Below are positions 43,012-51,114 of a DNA stretch of 64,000 nucleotides, in pieces. The notes under the pieces are model-generated. The model was not told where the DNA came from. It made no database searches and worked only from the letters and a program-made list of their open reading frames with translations. Each line of letters starts with the position of its first letter. Within the stretch, counting starts at the first letter, position 1. This DNA comes from Nocardioides insulae DSM 17944 (GTDB lineage: Bacteria; Actinomycetota; Actinomycetes; Propionibacteriales; Nocardioidaceae). The position numbers and the translations under genes are program-made. The stretch covers positions 372,001 to 436,000 of the forward strand of contig NZ_KE383928.1 in assembly GCF_000422825.1 (NCBI RefSeq), read 5' to 3'.

Positions 43012-43689
43012 ATGGGAGTCAACCCTGTTGGCCTCGAGGGATCCGAGGCGCCCGGACCGGTCGGGAACGAGACCCGGCGAGCCCTCAAGCAGGTCGCCCG
43101 GCGGCTGTTCGCCGAGCGTGGTGTGCGGGCGGTGACGGTGCGGGAGATCGCCCGCGAGGCCGGTCAGGGCAACCGTGGCGCGGTGGCCTACCACTTCGGT
43201 TCGAAAGAGGCTCTGATCCTGGAGCTGCTCACCGACGCGGCGGAGCGGATCGAGGGCCGCCGGCTCGCTCTCCTGGAGCGACTCGAGTCCGACGGCGGAC
43301 CGCACACCCTGCACGACGCGGTCGCCACCATCGTCGTGCCCTCGGCGGCGTTCGCCGACGAGGACCTCGAGTACGGCTCCTACTTCAACCGCTTCCTGCT
43401 CCAGATCACGCTCGGTGACCCGCACTTCGTCGACCGCGCCCTCGCCGGCCGCTGGAACGAGGGATACCAGCGGAGCCTGGCGCATCTACGCCGGCTGCTG
43501 CCAGAGCAGTCGGCGTGGGAGCAGAGCCGCCGGCTGCTGTTCCTCGGCAACTACGTATCGATCGTGCTCGGGGCACGCGAGGCCAAGCTCGTCGACGGCG
43601 GCGAGCATGCCACCTGGGCCGCGCCCGACACCCTCGAGGTGATCATCGCGACCGGCGCCGCGATGCTCTCCGCCCCCAACCCCCGCTGA
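43012..43689 (+). CDS. TetR/AcrR-family transcriptional regulator
   Basis: A 225-residue repressor. The N-terminal HTH is RRLFAERGVRAVTVREIARE followed by AGQGNRGAVAYHFGSKEALI (residues 25-65), a standard TetR domain with a somewhat long recognition loop. The C-terminal ligand domain has no recognisable subfamily. ATG 43012 is 9 nt after TATAGT. Divergent from the catabolic operon, it is the likely regulator; the inducer is probably a CoA ester of the pathway. Confidence 0.88.
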   Translation: MGVNPVGLEGSEAPGPVGNETRRALKQVARRLFAERGVRAVTVREIAREAGQGNRGAVAYHFGSKEALILELLTDAAERIEGRRLALLERLESDGGPHTLHDAVATIVVPSAAFADEDLEYGSYFNRFLLQITLGDPHFVDRALAGRWNEGYQRSLAHLRRLLPEQSAWEQSRRLLFLGNYVSIVLGAREAKLVDGGEHATWAAPDTLEVIIATGAAMLSAPNPR

Positions 43690-43695
43690 GGGGGT
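43679..43695. terminator. Short GC hairpin at the tetR stop
   Basis: ACCCCC (43679-43684), loop GCTGA, GGGGGT (43690-43695). It includes the tetR stop codon in the loop and faces convergent menF. Only six pairs. Confidence 0.3.
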
Positions 43696-43740
43696 CGCGA
43701 CGGGCGCGGGTGAGGGTCCACGGTCGGTGGCGTGGGCTGC

Positions 43741-45027
43741 TCAGCTGGTGAGGGCGTCCCGGATCGGGACCAGCTTGGCCTGGGATTCGGCCAGCTCGGC
43801 CGCGGGGTCGGAGGAGCCGACGATGCCGCACCCGGCGTAGAGCCGCAGGGTGTGCCGGTCCTCGGAGATCGAGGCCGAACGGAGCGCGATGCCCCACTCG
43901 CCGTCCCCGCTGGCGTCCAGCCAGCCGACCGGGCCGGCGTAGCGGCCGCGGTCCATGCCCTCGATCTCGGCGATCAGGGCGACGGCGTCCTCGCGCGGCG
44001 TGCCGCCGACCGCGGCCGAGGGGTGCAGCGCCTCGGCGAGCTGGACCGAGGAGATCCCGTCGCGCACCACGCCGGTCACGTCGGTGGCGAGGTGCATGAC
44101 GTTGGGGAGATGGAGCACGAACGGGGCCTCGGGCACATTCATCGAGGAGCAGTGCGGCTCGAAGGCGTCGGCGACCGACCGGACGGCGTACTCGTGCTCC
44201 TCCAGGTCCTTGCTGGAGCGGGCCAGGGTGGCGGCGAGGGCGAGATCGTGCTCGTCGTCGCCGGTACGACGGATGGTGCCGGCGAGCACCCGCGAGGTCA
44301 CCAGACCGCGCTCGCGACGGACCAGCAGCTCCGGGGTGGCGCCGAAGAGGCCGTCGACGTGGAAGGTCCAGCACATCGGGTAGGTCGCGGCCAGCCGGGT
44401 CAGCGGAGCACGCACGTCGACCGGGGTCGCGGAGGTGGCGATCAGATCACGGGCCAGCACCACCTTCTCCAGGTCGCCACGGCTGATCCGGGAGACCGCC
44501 TCGGTGACCGCAGACATCCAGCGCTCCCCGTCCAGGGCGCCGTCGCCGAAGACCACCTCGCGCGGATCCAGGGCACGCTCGGCGTGCTCGAGCAGGTCGG
44601 GCGGGAGGTCGGTGGCGTCCGGCGAGAGGTCCGTCGCGCCCGCTGTCGAGATCCGGGTGACCCAGGCGGTCTTGCCCCGGCGGCCGACCACGACAGCGGG
44701 GACCTGGAGCACCGAGTCGCCGGGGGAGTCGGCGAAGGCGAAGGAGCCGAAGGCGACCAGACCGGTGCCGGGCTCGCCGACGGGGTCCTCGACCGTGCTG
44801 CGTGCGACCAGTTCGGTCCACCACTTGGCGGCGTCGGCGAAGCGGGTGGCGCCCGAGGTGCGCAGCAGGGCGGCGACGCCCCATCCGACCAGGCCCTCGC
44901 CCCGGCGTACCCACGAGACCGGCTGGTCGTCAGGCACGAGCGCGAGCAGTTGGTCGGCGGCCTCGGCAGGCACCGCCACCGTGACGGCGGACAGGCCGTG
45001 GTCCGGCGCCTCGGAAGCTCTCATCAC
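43741..45027 (-). CDS. menF: Isochorismate synthase
   Basis: A 428-residue chorismate-utilising enzyme that makes isochorismate, the first step to menaquinone. DLEKVVLARDL near residue 190, RVLAGTIRRTGDDEHD near 262, EEHEYAVRSVADAF near 290, HPSAAVGGTPREDAVALI near 346 and RLYAGCGIVGSSDP near 398 are the catalytic blocks of the family. The start is GTG 45027 (next codon ATG 45024): TACTCT ends 6 nt upstream on the minus strand, suggesting a leaderless message. A siderophore or salicylate role is less likely because men genes surround it. Confidence 0.9.
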   Translation of the reverse strand: MMRASEAPDHGLSAVTVAVPAEAADQLLALVPDDQPVSWVRRGEGLVGWGVAALLRTSGATRFADAAKWWTELVARSTVEDPVGEPGTGLVAFGSFAFADSPGDSVLQVPAVVVGRRGKTAWVTRISTAGATDLSPDATDLPPDLLEHAERALDPREVVFGDGALDGERWMSAVTEAVSRISRGDLEKVVLARDLIATSATPVDVRAPLTRLAATYPMCWTFHVDGLFGATPELLVRRERGLVTSRVLAGTIRRTGDDEHDLALAATLARSSKDLEEHEYAVRSVADAFEPHCSSMNVPEAPFVLHLPNVMHLATDVTGVVRDGISSVQLAEALHPSAAVGGTPREDAVALIAEIEGMDRGRYAGPVGWLDASGDGEWGIALRSASISEDRHTLRLYAGCGIVGSSDPAAELAESQAKLVPIRDALTS

Positions 45028-45145
45028 GGCACGAGAGTAGCCCCGCCCCGCCCTGAGCTGAGATTTTTCAGGTACGGGCGGTAGCCTCGCCCGGGCGCTC
45101 GCCTGTCCCGGGCGCCTTCCCCGTAGCTGTTGCAAGGAGTGTCCC

Positions 45146-45772
45146 GTGAAGGGCCAGAAGACCCCCGTCATCGCTGCCGGTCTCGTGACCGGTCTCGTCG
45201 TGTTGGCCGTGCTGATCGGTTTCGCCGTCCTGCTCCCCAAGGCGACCGGCAACAACGCCGCGATCGAGCTGCCCGACGAGCTGCCCGGCGGCTACCACGC
45301 CCTGGACCAGGCGGAGACGTTCACCGCGTTCGAGGACCAGCAGATCACCGAGAAGCAGGCGCAGCAGACCGCGGACACCTTCGCCGCGCAGCGGGAGTAC
45401 GGCGACAAGCAGCTCGACGACGCGTACGAGTTCCCGGCGGTCACCCGCAACTACGTCAGCGCGGACGGGTCCACCGTTGCCTACGTGACCGCGCTGCGCG
45501 CCGACGGCGAGGCCTTCGCCCCCGACGTCCTCATCGACCCCAGCCTGGGCGTCCTCCCCGGCGCCCGGGTCGAGACCCTCGCCACCGACGACGAGGTCAC
45601 CTGCATCACCCACGCCGACGTCAACCAGCAGGTCGGTCAGGTCGTCCCGGCGGGTGTCACCTGCCGGCGTACCGACGGCGAGTTCACCCTGCAGGTCGCC
45701 GGTCAGGCCGAGGTGGACGTGATGACCGACCTGACCAACCGGTTCTGGGACGAGCTGGCCGCACAGGCCTGA
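45146..45772 (+). CDS. Membrane-anchored protein of unknown function
   Basis: A 208-residue protein from GTG 45146 with AAGGAG 7 nt upstream. Residues 8-30 (VIAAGLVTGLVVLAVLIGFA) form one helix; the rest should be extracytoplasmic, is acidic, and has two cysteines (VTCITH, VTCRRT) that may pair. I do not recognise a family. It stands between menF and menG without overlap. Confidence 0.72.
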   Translation: MKGQKTPVIAAGLVTGLVVLAVLIGFAVLLPKATGNNAAIELPDELPGGYHALDQAETFTAFEDQQITEKQAQQTADTFAAQREYGDKQLDDAYEFPAVTRNYVSADGSTVAYVTALRADGEAFAPDVLIDPSLGVLPGARVETLATDDEVTCITHADVNQQVGQVVPAGVTCRRTDGEFTLQVAGQAEVDVMTDLTNRFWDELAAQA

Positions 45773-45892
45773 CCGCTCGCGCGGGAGGGCGTGGGCCGAG
45801 CCCGACGCCCTCACCGGCCAGGGCCGGGCTCCCTCGCGCTCCCGGCCCCACGGACCTCGTGGGGAGTCCCCGGCCGGTGTCACAGTGGACTG

Positions 45893-46411
45893 GTGTCCCT
45901 CGCGGTCTGCCTGCTCTTCGACCCGCGCTCGGAGCGGCTGCTCCGGGAGCTGTGGGCACGGCTCGAGGACGAGGGTGTCGCCACCCTGGCCACCCACACC
46001 CATGGCCGGCATCTGCCGCACCTCTCGCTCGCCGTACTCCGGAGCTGGGAGCCCCACGACATCGAGCGTCTGCTCGGCGCAGGAGTGGCGCCCGGCCCGG
46101 AGCGGATGGCCTGCCGCGGCACCCTGATCTTCCCGCGTGGACGGGTGGCCCTCGCTCCGGCGGTCGGGGCGACCCTGATGGCACAGCAGGACGGGCTGGT
46201 CCGGACCCTGCAGGAGTGGCGGGCCGACCTGCACAAGCACTACCGGCCGGGGGAGTGGGTGCCGCACATCTCGATCGCCACCCGCGCGGCCGCGGGGCAG
46301 TTGCCCCTCGTCGTCAAGGCCCTCACCGACGTCCTGCCGCTGGAGATCGAGGCGGACAGGGCCGCGCTGATCGACAGCAGCACCGGCCGCTCCTGGGCTT
46401 TCCCGAGCTGA
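45893..46411 (+). CDS. 2'-5' RNA ligase family protein (2H phosphoesterase)
   Basis: A 172-residue protein with two H-x-S-x motifs, HLPHLSLAV near residue 42 and WVPHISIAT near 125, the duplicated signature of the 2H superfamily (LigT/cyclic phosphodiesterase). It may process 2',3'-cyclic or 2'-5' RNA ends, but substrates vary. The start GTG 45893 follows CACAGT by 6 nt, with no ribosome-binding site; longer in-frame starts lack support. Confidence 0.78.
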   Translation: MSLAVCLLFDPRSERLLRELWARLEDEGVATLATHTHGRHLPHLSLAVLRSWEPHDIERLLGAGVAPGPERMACRGTLIFPRGRVALAPAVGATLMAQQDGLVRTLQEWRADLHKHYRPGEWVPHISIATRAAAGQLPLVVKALTDVLPLEIEADRAALIDSSTGRSWAFPS

Positions 46412-46492
46412 CCGGTCCCCGTCCGCCGGCTGGGGTCCGGATGGGGTGGCCGATTGCCGGCCCCCCGGTGGGCGGCGGCTAGGCTGACCGCC

Positions 46493-47182
46493 GTGGCTCG
46501 CGCGGAACTCGACAAGCAGCCCGGTGAGGTGCGTCGCATGTTCGACGCGGTCGCCCGGCGTTACGACCTCACCAACGACGTCCTCTCCCTCGGTCAGGAC
46601 CGACGCTGGCGCCGCGACGTGATCGAGGCCGTGGACCCCCAGCCCGGCGAGATCGTCCTCGACCTCGCTGCCGGTACCGGCACCTCGACGCAGCCCTTCG
46701 CGGACGCCGGCGCCACGGTGGTGCCGTGCGACTTCTCCCTCGGGATGCTCCAGGTGGGCAAGTCGGCGCGGCCGGAGCTTCCGTTCACCGCCGGCGACGG
46801 CACCAAGCTGCCCTTCGCCGACAGCACCTTCGACGCGGCGACCATCTCCTTCGGGCTGCGCAACATCGTCGACCCGGGCCGGGGGCTCGCCGAGCTCCAC
46901 CGGGTCACCAAGCCCGGGGGCCGGCTGGTGGTGTGCGAGTTCAGCCATCCCACCTGGAAGCCGTTCCGGGTCGCCTACCTGGAGTACCTCATGAAGGCGC
47001 TGCCCCCGATGGCGCGCGCGGTCTCCTCGTCCCCGGACGCCTACGTCTACCTCGCCGAGTCGATCCGCGCCTGGCCCGACCAGGAGGGGCTGGCCCGGCT
47101 GATCCGGGACGCCGGGTGGCAGCGCCCCCAGTGGCGCAACCTGACCGGCGGCATCGTCGCCCTGCACCGCGCCACCGCCTGA
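46493..47182 (+). CDS. menG: Demethylmenaquinone methyltransferase
   Basis: A 229-residue SAM-dependent methyltransferase of the UbiE/MenG family that completes menaquinone. [20 protein letters not shown] at residues 11-30, [18 protein letters not shown] near 55 (SAM motif I), [20 protein letters not shown] near 121 and [10 protein letters not shown] near 149 match. Start GTG 46493 follows TAGGCT by 7 nt without a ribosome-binding site. Convergent with the enoyl-CoA hydratase gene. Confidence 0.92.
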   Translation: MARAELDKQPGEVRRMFDAVARRYDLTNDVLSLGQDRRWRRDVIEAVDPQPGEIVLDLAAGTGTSTQPFADAGATVVPCDFSLGMLQVGKSARPELPFTAGDGTKLPFADSTFDAATISFGLRNIVDPGRGLAELHRVTKPGGRLVVCEFSHPTWKPFRVAYLEYLMKALPPMARAVSSSPDAYVYLAESIRAWPDQEGLARLIRDAGWQRPQWRNLTGGIVALHRATA

Positions 47183-47214
47183 GTCCGGAGGGTCACGGTC
47201 CGACCGCAGTCGGC

Positions 47215-48027
47215 TCAGCCGGGCGTGCTCGCCTGCGCCTCCGGCGTCGCTGAACCCAGCCCGGCGAATCGGGGTTCGCGACGTTCGAGGAACGCCGTCA
47301 CCCCTTCGTGGTGATCCGCCGAGGCGAAGCAGGCGCGCAGCGCCTCGTCGTGCCGCTGCAGGTGGTCCTCGGGATCGACCAGGCCGCGGTACACCAACCG
47401 CTTGGTCTGCTGGAGCGCGAACGGCGAGAACCGGGACATCGCGACGGCCAGTTCCGCGGCCCGTCCGACGGGGTCGGCGGTCACCTCGGCGACGTACCCG
47501 TGCGTCTTGGCCTCCTCGGCGCCCAGCCGGCGTCCGGAGTACATCAGCTCCAGAGCCGTCGGGAGCCCGACGATCGAGGGCAGGACCAGGGAGCTCACCC
47601 CCATGTCGGGCACCAGGCCGCGCTGCCCGAAGTTCCAGGAGAACCACGCCTCCGGGGAGGCGACCCGGACATCGGCCTGACAGGTGAGCTCGACCCCCAT
47701 CCCCACCGCGGGTCCGTCGACGGCCGCCACCACCGGCTTCGGCAGGTCGACCAGGCGCCAGCGGGCGATCGACTCCTCGCGGGCCGCGCCGCCCCGGTCC
47801 CCGGTACCCCGGCCGGCGAGATCGGCGAGGTCTATCCCCGCGCAGAAGGACCCGCCGCTGCCGGTGATCACCAGGGCGCGCACCTCCGCGGACCTCGCGG
47901 CCACACCGAGGTGGTGCTCCAGCGCGGCGAGGTCCTCGAACCGCAGCGCGTTGCGCTTCTCCGGCCGGCGGATGGTGAGGACGGCGACCCCGTCCTCGCG
48001 CACGTCCATGGTCACTTCATCGCTCAT
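47215..48027 (-). CDS. Enoyl-CoA hydratase/isomerase family protein
   Basis: A 270-residue crotonase-fold enzyme. The oxyanion-hole segments are ALVITGSGGSFCAGIDLADL near residue 51 and DGPAVGMGVELTCQADVRVA near 103; WNFGQRGLVPDMGVSSLVLP near 130 has the acidic residue only as Asp. It lacks MenB features. Coupled to the ligase upstream by a 4-bp overlap and last in the operon starting at the acyl-CoA dehydrogenase. Confidence 0.87.
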   Translation of the reverse strand: MSDEVTMDVREDGVAVLTIRRPEKRNALRFEDLAALEHHLGVAARSAEVRALVITGSGGSFCAGIDLADLAGRGTGDRGGAAREESIARWRLVDLPKPVVAAVDGPAVGMGVELTCQADVRVASPEAWFSWNFGQRGLVPDMGVSSLVLPSIVGLPTALELMYSGRRLGAEEAKTHGYVAEVTADPVGRAAELAVAMSRFSPFALQQTKRLVYRGLVDPEDHLQRHDEALRACFASADHHEGVTAFLERREPRFAGLGSATPEAQASTPG

Positions 48028-49604
48028 CGGGCACCCATTCCTGTCTCCGCTCCGGTGTTGTGCTCGGCCACGTGCTGATAGGTCTCGCGCAGATCCCGCT
48101 TGAGCACCTTCCCGGTGGGGTTGCGCGGCAGGGCGTCGACGAACCGGACGTACTTCGGCTTCTTGTACGACGCCAGGTTCGCCTTCACGAACGCGATCAC
48201 GTCGGTCTCGGTCAGCTCCGCGCCCGGACGCGGCACCACCACGGCGCACACCGATTCCCCCCAGATCTCCTCGGGTATGCCGACGACCGCGGCCTCCACG
48301 ATGTCCGGATGCTCGGCGAGGACGTCCTCGACCTCCCGGCTGTACACGTTCAGCCCTCCGGTCAGGATCATGTCCTTCTTGCGGTCCACGACGTAGAGCA
48401 GCCCCTGGTCGGTCATCCGCCCGAGGTCGCCGGTGCGCAGCCAGCCGTCGACGAAGGCCTCGCGGGTGGCCGACTCGTTGCGCCAGTACCCCAGCATGGC
48501 CTGGTCGGCGCGGACCAGGATCTCGCCGACCGTGCCGTTCGGCACGGACTCCCCGTCCTGGTCGCCGATCCGGACCCCCGCGAACGGGGCCGCCAGTCCG
48601 GCCGCCGAGAGCAGGTCCGGATCCTCGAGGCCGCGAAGGTGCCAGTCGTGGTTCATCCAGGCGACGTTGCCGGCCAGTTCGGTCATGCCGAACGCCTGGA
48701 CGAAGCTGGCGTTGGCGAAGCGCGCCATCGAGCGGCGCAGCAGATCGGGGGAGATGCTGGACGCACCGTAGGCGATGTGGGTGAGGCTGCTGACGTCGTA
48801 CCCGTCGAGCTCCGGGCGGCTCAGGATCAGCCCGAGCATCGCCGGGGCGATCGAGGAGTGGGTGATCCGCAGATCCTGGATCGTGCGCAGGTACTCCTCG
48901 GCCTCGAAGGCCCGCATGAGGACGACGGTCGACTTGTTCGCGAAGTGGGTCGTGACCGCGTACGCCGCGATGTGGCACAGCGGGAAGGGATTGATGAAGC
49001 GCCCGAAGGGCTCCGAGGGCGCCCCGCTCAGGGAGTTGGCGACCGCGGCCAGCAGGTTCGCGTGGCTGAGCATCGCGCCCTTGGGGCGGCCCGTGGTGCC
49101 CGAGGTGTAGACGAGCCACGCCAGGTCGTCCGGTGCTACGTCGGGGGCGGCCGAGGTGCCCTGGCCGGCGTCGAGGAGTTCTTGGTAGGTCATCGCCCCG
49201 GCCGACTTCTCGGACGGGCCGTCCAGCGCGATGACCGTGCGCAGGTCGGGGAGGTCCGGGAGCAGGTCGCTCACCAGCGCCTCGAACTCCGCGGAGACCG
49301 CGATCGCAGTGGCCCCCGAGTCCGCCAGGATGTAGCGGATCTCCCGCGGGCTGAGGCGATGGTTGACGAAGACGCACCCCATCCCGGCGGTGGGTACGCC
49401 GTACTGGAGTTCGATCACTTCGTGCCGATTGTGCGCGAGGACGGCGATCCGGTCCCCGGCCGCGGCGATCCCCGCGAGCCCGGCGGCCGCCCGGCGTACC
49501 CGCTCGGCGAGCTGGCTGTAGCTCAGGGTCGTCTCACCGGAGATGATCGCGGGGTGGTCGGGATGGCGCAGGGCGGTGTTCTCGATGACGTGTCCCAGGA
49601 GCAT
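48024..49604 (-). CDS. Acyl-CoA synthetase (class I adenylate-forming)
   Basis: A 526-residue ligase starting at ATG 49604, picked over 49640 because GGGGAGGA is 6 nt upstream. LVYTSGTTGRPKGAMLSH near residue 162, FGMTELAGNVA near 304, RTGDLGRMTDQGLLYVVDRK near 393 and the lysine in NPTGKVLKRDLRE near 505 complete the fold. It should activate the acid consumed by this operon. About 60 bp separate it from the phosphotransferase gene. Confidence 0.88.
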   Translation of the reverse strand: MLLGHVIENTALRHPDHPAIISGETTLSYSQLAERVRRAAAGLAGIAAAGDRIAVLAHNRHEVIELQYGVPTAGMGCVFVNHRLSPREIRYILADSGATAIAVSAEFEALVSDLLPDLPDLRTVIALDGPSEKSAGAMTYQELLDAGQGTSAAPDVAPDDLAWLVYTSGTTGRPKGAMLSHANLLAAVANSLSGAPSEPFGRFINPFPLCHIAAYAVTTHFANKSTVVLMRAFEAEEYLRTIQDLRITHSSIAPAMLGLILSRPELDGYDVSSLTHIAYGASSISPDLLRRSMARFANASFVQAFGMTELAGNVAWMNHDWHLRGLEDPDLLSAAGLAAPFAGVRIGDQDGESVPNGTVGEILVRADQAMLGYWRNESATREAFVDGWLRTGDLGRMTDQGLLYVVDRKKDMILTGGLNVYSREVEDVLAEHPDIVEAAVVGIPEEIWGESVCAVVVPRPGAELTETDVIAFVKANLASYKKPKYVRFVDALPRNPTGKVLKRDLRETYQHVAEHNTGAETGMGAR

Positions 49605-49665
49605 GGGAGTTCCTCCCCGTGAGTCGTGACCGGACGACACGCGGCCGCAGGCCGGCCGGTCGGTT

Positions 49666-51060
49666 CTACGCCGTGACCCGGGTGGGCTGGGCGTTCTGCA
49701 GGTACTTCGGGTTCGACACTTCGAGGCGGAGCCGGGCGGCGGTCTTGAGCACGGCCACGAGTTCGCTGACCCCGGGCGTCTCGGCGGAGGTGTCCGCGAG
49801 GTTCCGGACCCGCTCGGCGAAGGCGGACTCGTCGGCCAGGCCGAGCCGGGCCAACTGGTCGGCGTACCACCGGGTGGCCACCGGCCCCCACTCCTGTTCG
49901 CGGCGGAGCAGGCTGACCACGTTCTTGGCGACGCGGAGCTTGAAGTCGTTGCGGGGGACCTCCGCGGTCGGATCGAGGAACCGTTCCAGCCCCTGCAGTA
50001 GATCGGCGGAGCTGGGCTGGGTGTAGAGGCCAGCGGCCCGGCCGGTCCGGCCCGGCGCGCTCGACGGGTCCGGCATCGGGGCGGCGGTCACCTCCGGGTA
50101 GAGGAGTTCGAGCAGGTCGTGCTCCTGCTCGGCGGTTCGTCTGCCGATCGCCAGGAGTTCGAGCTCGTTGGTGTGACCCGGCACCGAACGTCGCAGCTGG
50201 GTGAGGCAGCCGATGCCCCAGGTCGCCGTGGCCTTCGCCTCCCACCAGGTGAGCTGCTCCTCGCTGGGCCGAAAACCGGTCCGGTCCGCGTAGGCGTCCA
50301 GGAACTCCGCGGCATCGCCCACCCCCGCCACCCGGCCCGGTCCACCGAAGCGCCAGGCCCGCATGCAGATGTAGCCGAGGTCCTCGATCGGGTCGCCCAC
50401 GTGCGGGATCTCCCAGTCGAGGATCGCGGCGAGACCGGACTCGTCGACCATCAGGTTGCCGAGGCGGAAGTCACCGTGCACGAGCGTACGTCGGGGAGCC
50501 GGCTCGGGACGGCGCCGGTCGAGTTCCCTCAGGCCGAGCAACAACGCGGGCCGATCCACCCCGAGGGCGGCGTACTTGTCGCGCAGACTGGCCACGGCGT
50601 CCTCCAACAGGGGGAGGGGAAGCCCCTCGGGACTCACCCCGTGCACGGTCCCGATCGCGTCGCCGAGCTGCCGCGGGAGCCTCGCCCTGGCGGCGTCGAA
50701 GCGCTCGTCGCGCAGGATCTTGCGCGCGATCGTCTCGCCCTCGACGAACCCGAGGATGAGGTACGGCGTGCCGAGCACGGCCGGGTCCGAGGAGTGGTCG
50801 AGGACGCTCGGGCAGGGGGCGCCGGCGGCGTGAGCCGCGATCAGCGTGAGCGCTTCCCGGGTGTTGGCGTCCGGGGCGGGGTCGCTGGGGTGGTCCCGGC
50901 GCAGCACGAAGCGGCTCCATTCGCCCCCGGCGTCGGTGGCGACCCGCCACATCTGGCGACTCGCACCCCCCGTCAGCATCTCCATGCCGGTGACGCTCGC
51001 CCCGGAGTGGCCGAGCGACCTGATGCGGGCCTGCAGTGCTGCCTCGAGCTCGCTGCTCAT
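49666..51060 (-). CDS. ACAD10/11-like phosphotransferase with C-terminal DUF6285
   Basis: A 464-residue protein. Residues 1-325 are an aminoglycoside-phosphotransferase/choline-kinase fold: LTGGASRQMWRVAT near 29, LVHGDFRLGNLMVDE near 194 (catalytic Asp), ILDWEIPHVGDPIEDLGY near 212. Residues 350-455 (PSSADLLQGLERFLDPTAEV; NVVSLLRREQEWGPVATRWY) match DUF6285. In operons with acyl-CoA dehydrogenase this kinase is thought to phosphorylate a 4-hydroxyacyl-CoA, by analogy with mammalian ACAD10/11, so the pathway may handle 4-hydroxy acids. Antibiotic resistance is unlikely. Confidence 0.84.
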   Translation of the reverse strand: MSSELEAALQARIRSLGHSGASVTGMEMLTGGASRQMWRVATDAGGEWSRFVLRRDHPSDPAPDANTREALTLIAAHAAGAPCPSVLDHSSDPAVLGTPYLILGFVEGETIARKILRDERFDAARARLPRQLGDAIGTVHGVSPEGLPLPLLEDAVASLRDKYAALGVDRPALLLGLRELDRRRPEPAPRRTLVHGDFRLGNLMVDESGLAAILDWEIPHVGDPIEDLGYICMRAWRFGGPGRVAGVGDAAEFLDAYADRTGFRPSEEQLTWWEAKATATWGIGCLTQLRRSVPGHTNELELLAIGRRTAEQEHDLLELLYPEVTAAPMPDPSSAPGRTGRAAGLYTQPSSADLLQGLERFLDPTAEVPRNDFKLRVAKNVVSLLRREQEWGPVATRWYADQLARLGLADESAFAERVRNLADTSAETPGVSELVAVLKTAARLRLEVSNPKYLQNAQPTRVTA

Positions 51061-51075
51061 GGGTCTCCTTCGTGA

Positions 51076-51107
51076 GGAGGCCGCCCCCGACCATGGGGGC
51101 GGCCTCC
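51076..51107 (-). terminator. Perfect 13-bp hairpin between dctP and the phosphotransferase gene
   Basis: GGAGGCCGCCCCC (51076-51088) and GGGGGCGGCCTCC (51095-51107) pair fully around a 6-nt loop. On the minus strand it lies 7 bp after the binding-protein stop and about 15 bp before the phosphotransferase ATG. It could attenuate downstream transcription or protect the upstream mRNA, raising binding-protein levels over enzyme levels. Confidence 0.65.
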
Positions 51108-51114
51108 AGCCGGA

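Noticed and set aside
47215-48027. MenB (naphthoyl-CoA synthase) as identity of the crotonase gene
   Set aside because: It is near menG but on the opposite strand, coupled to a CoA ligase in a catabolic operon, and lacks MenB-specific segments that I know.
49666-51060. Aminoglycoside resistance gene
   Set aside because: The kinase fold is of the ACAD10/11-like type with a DUF6285 tail and sits among acyl-CoA genes.
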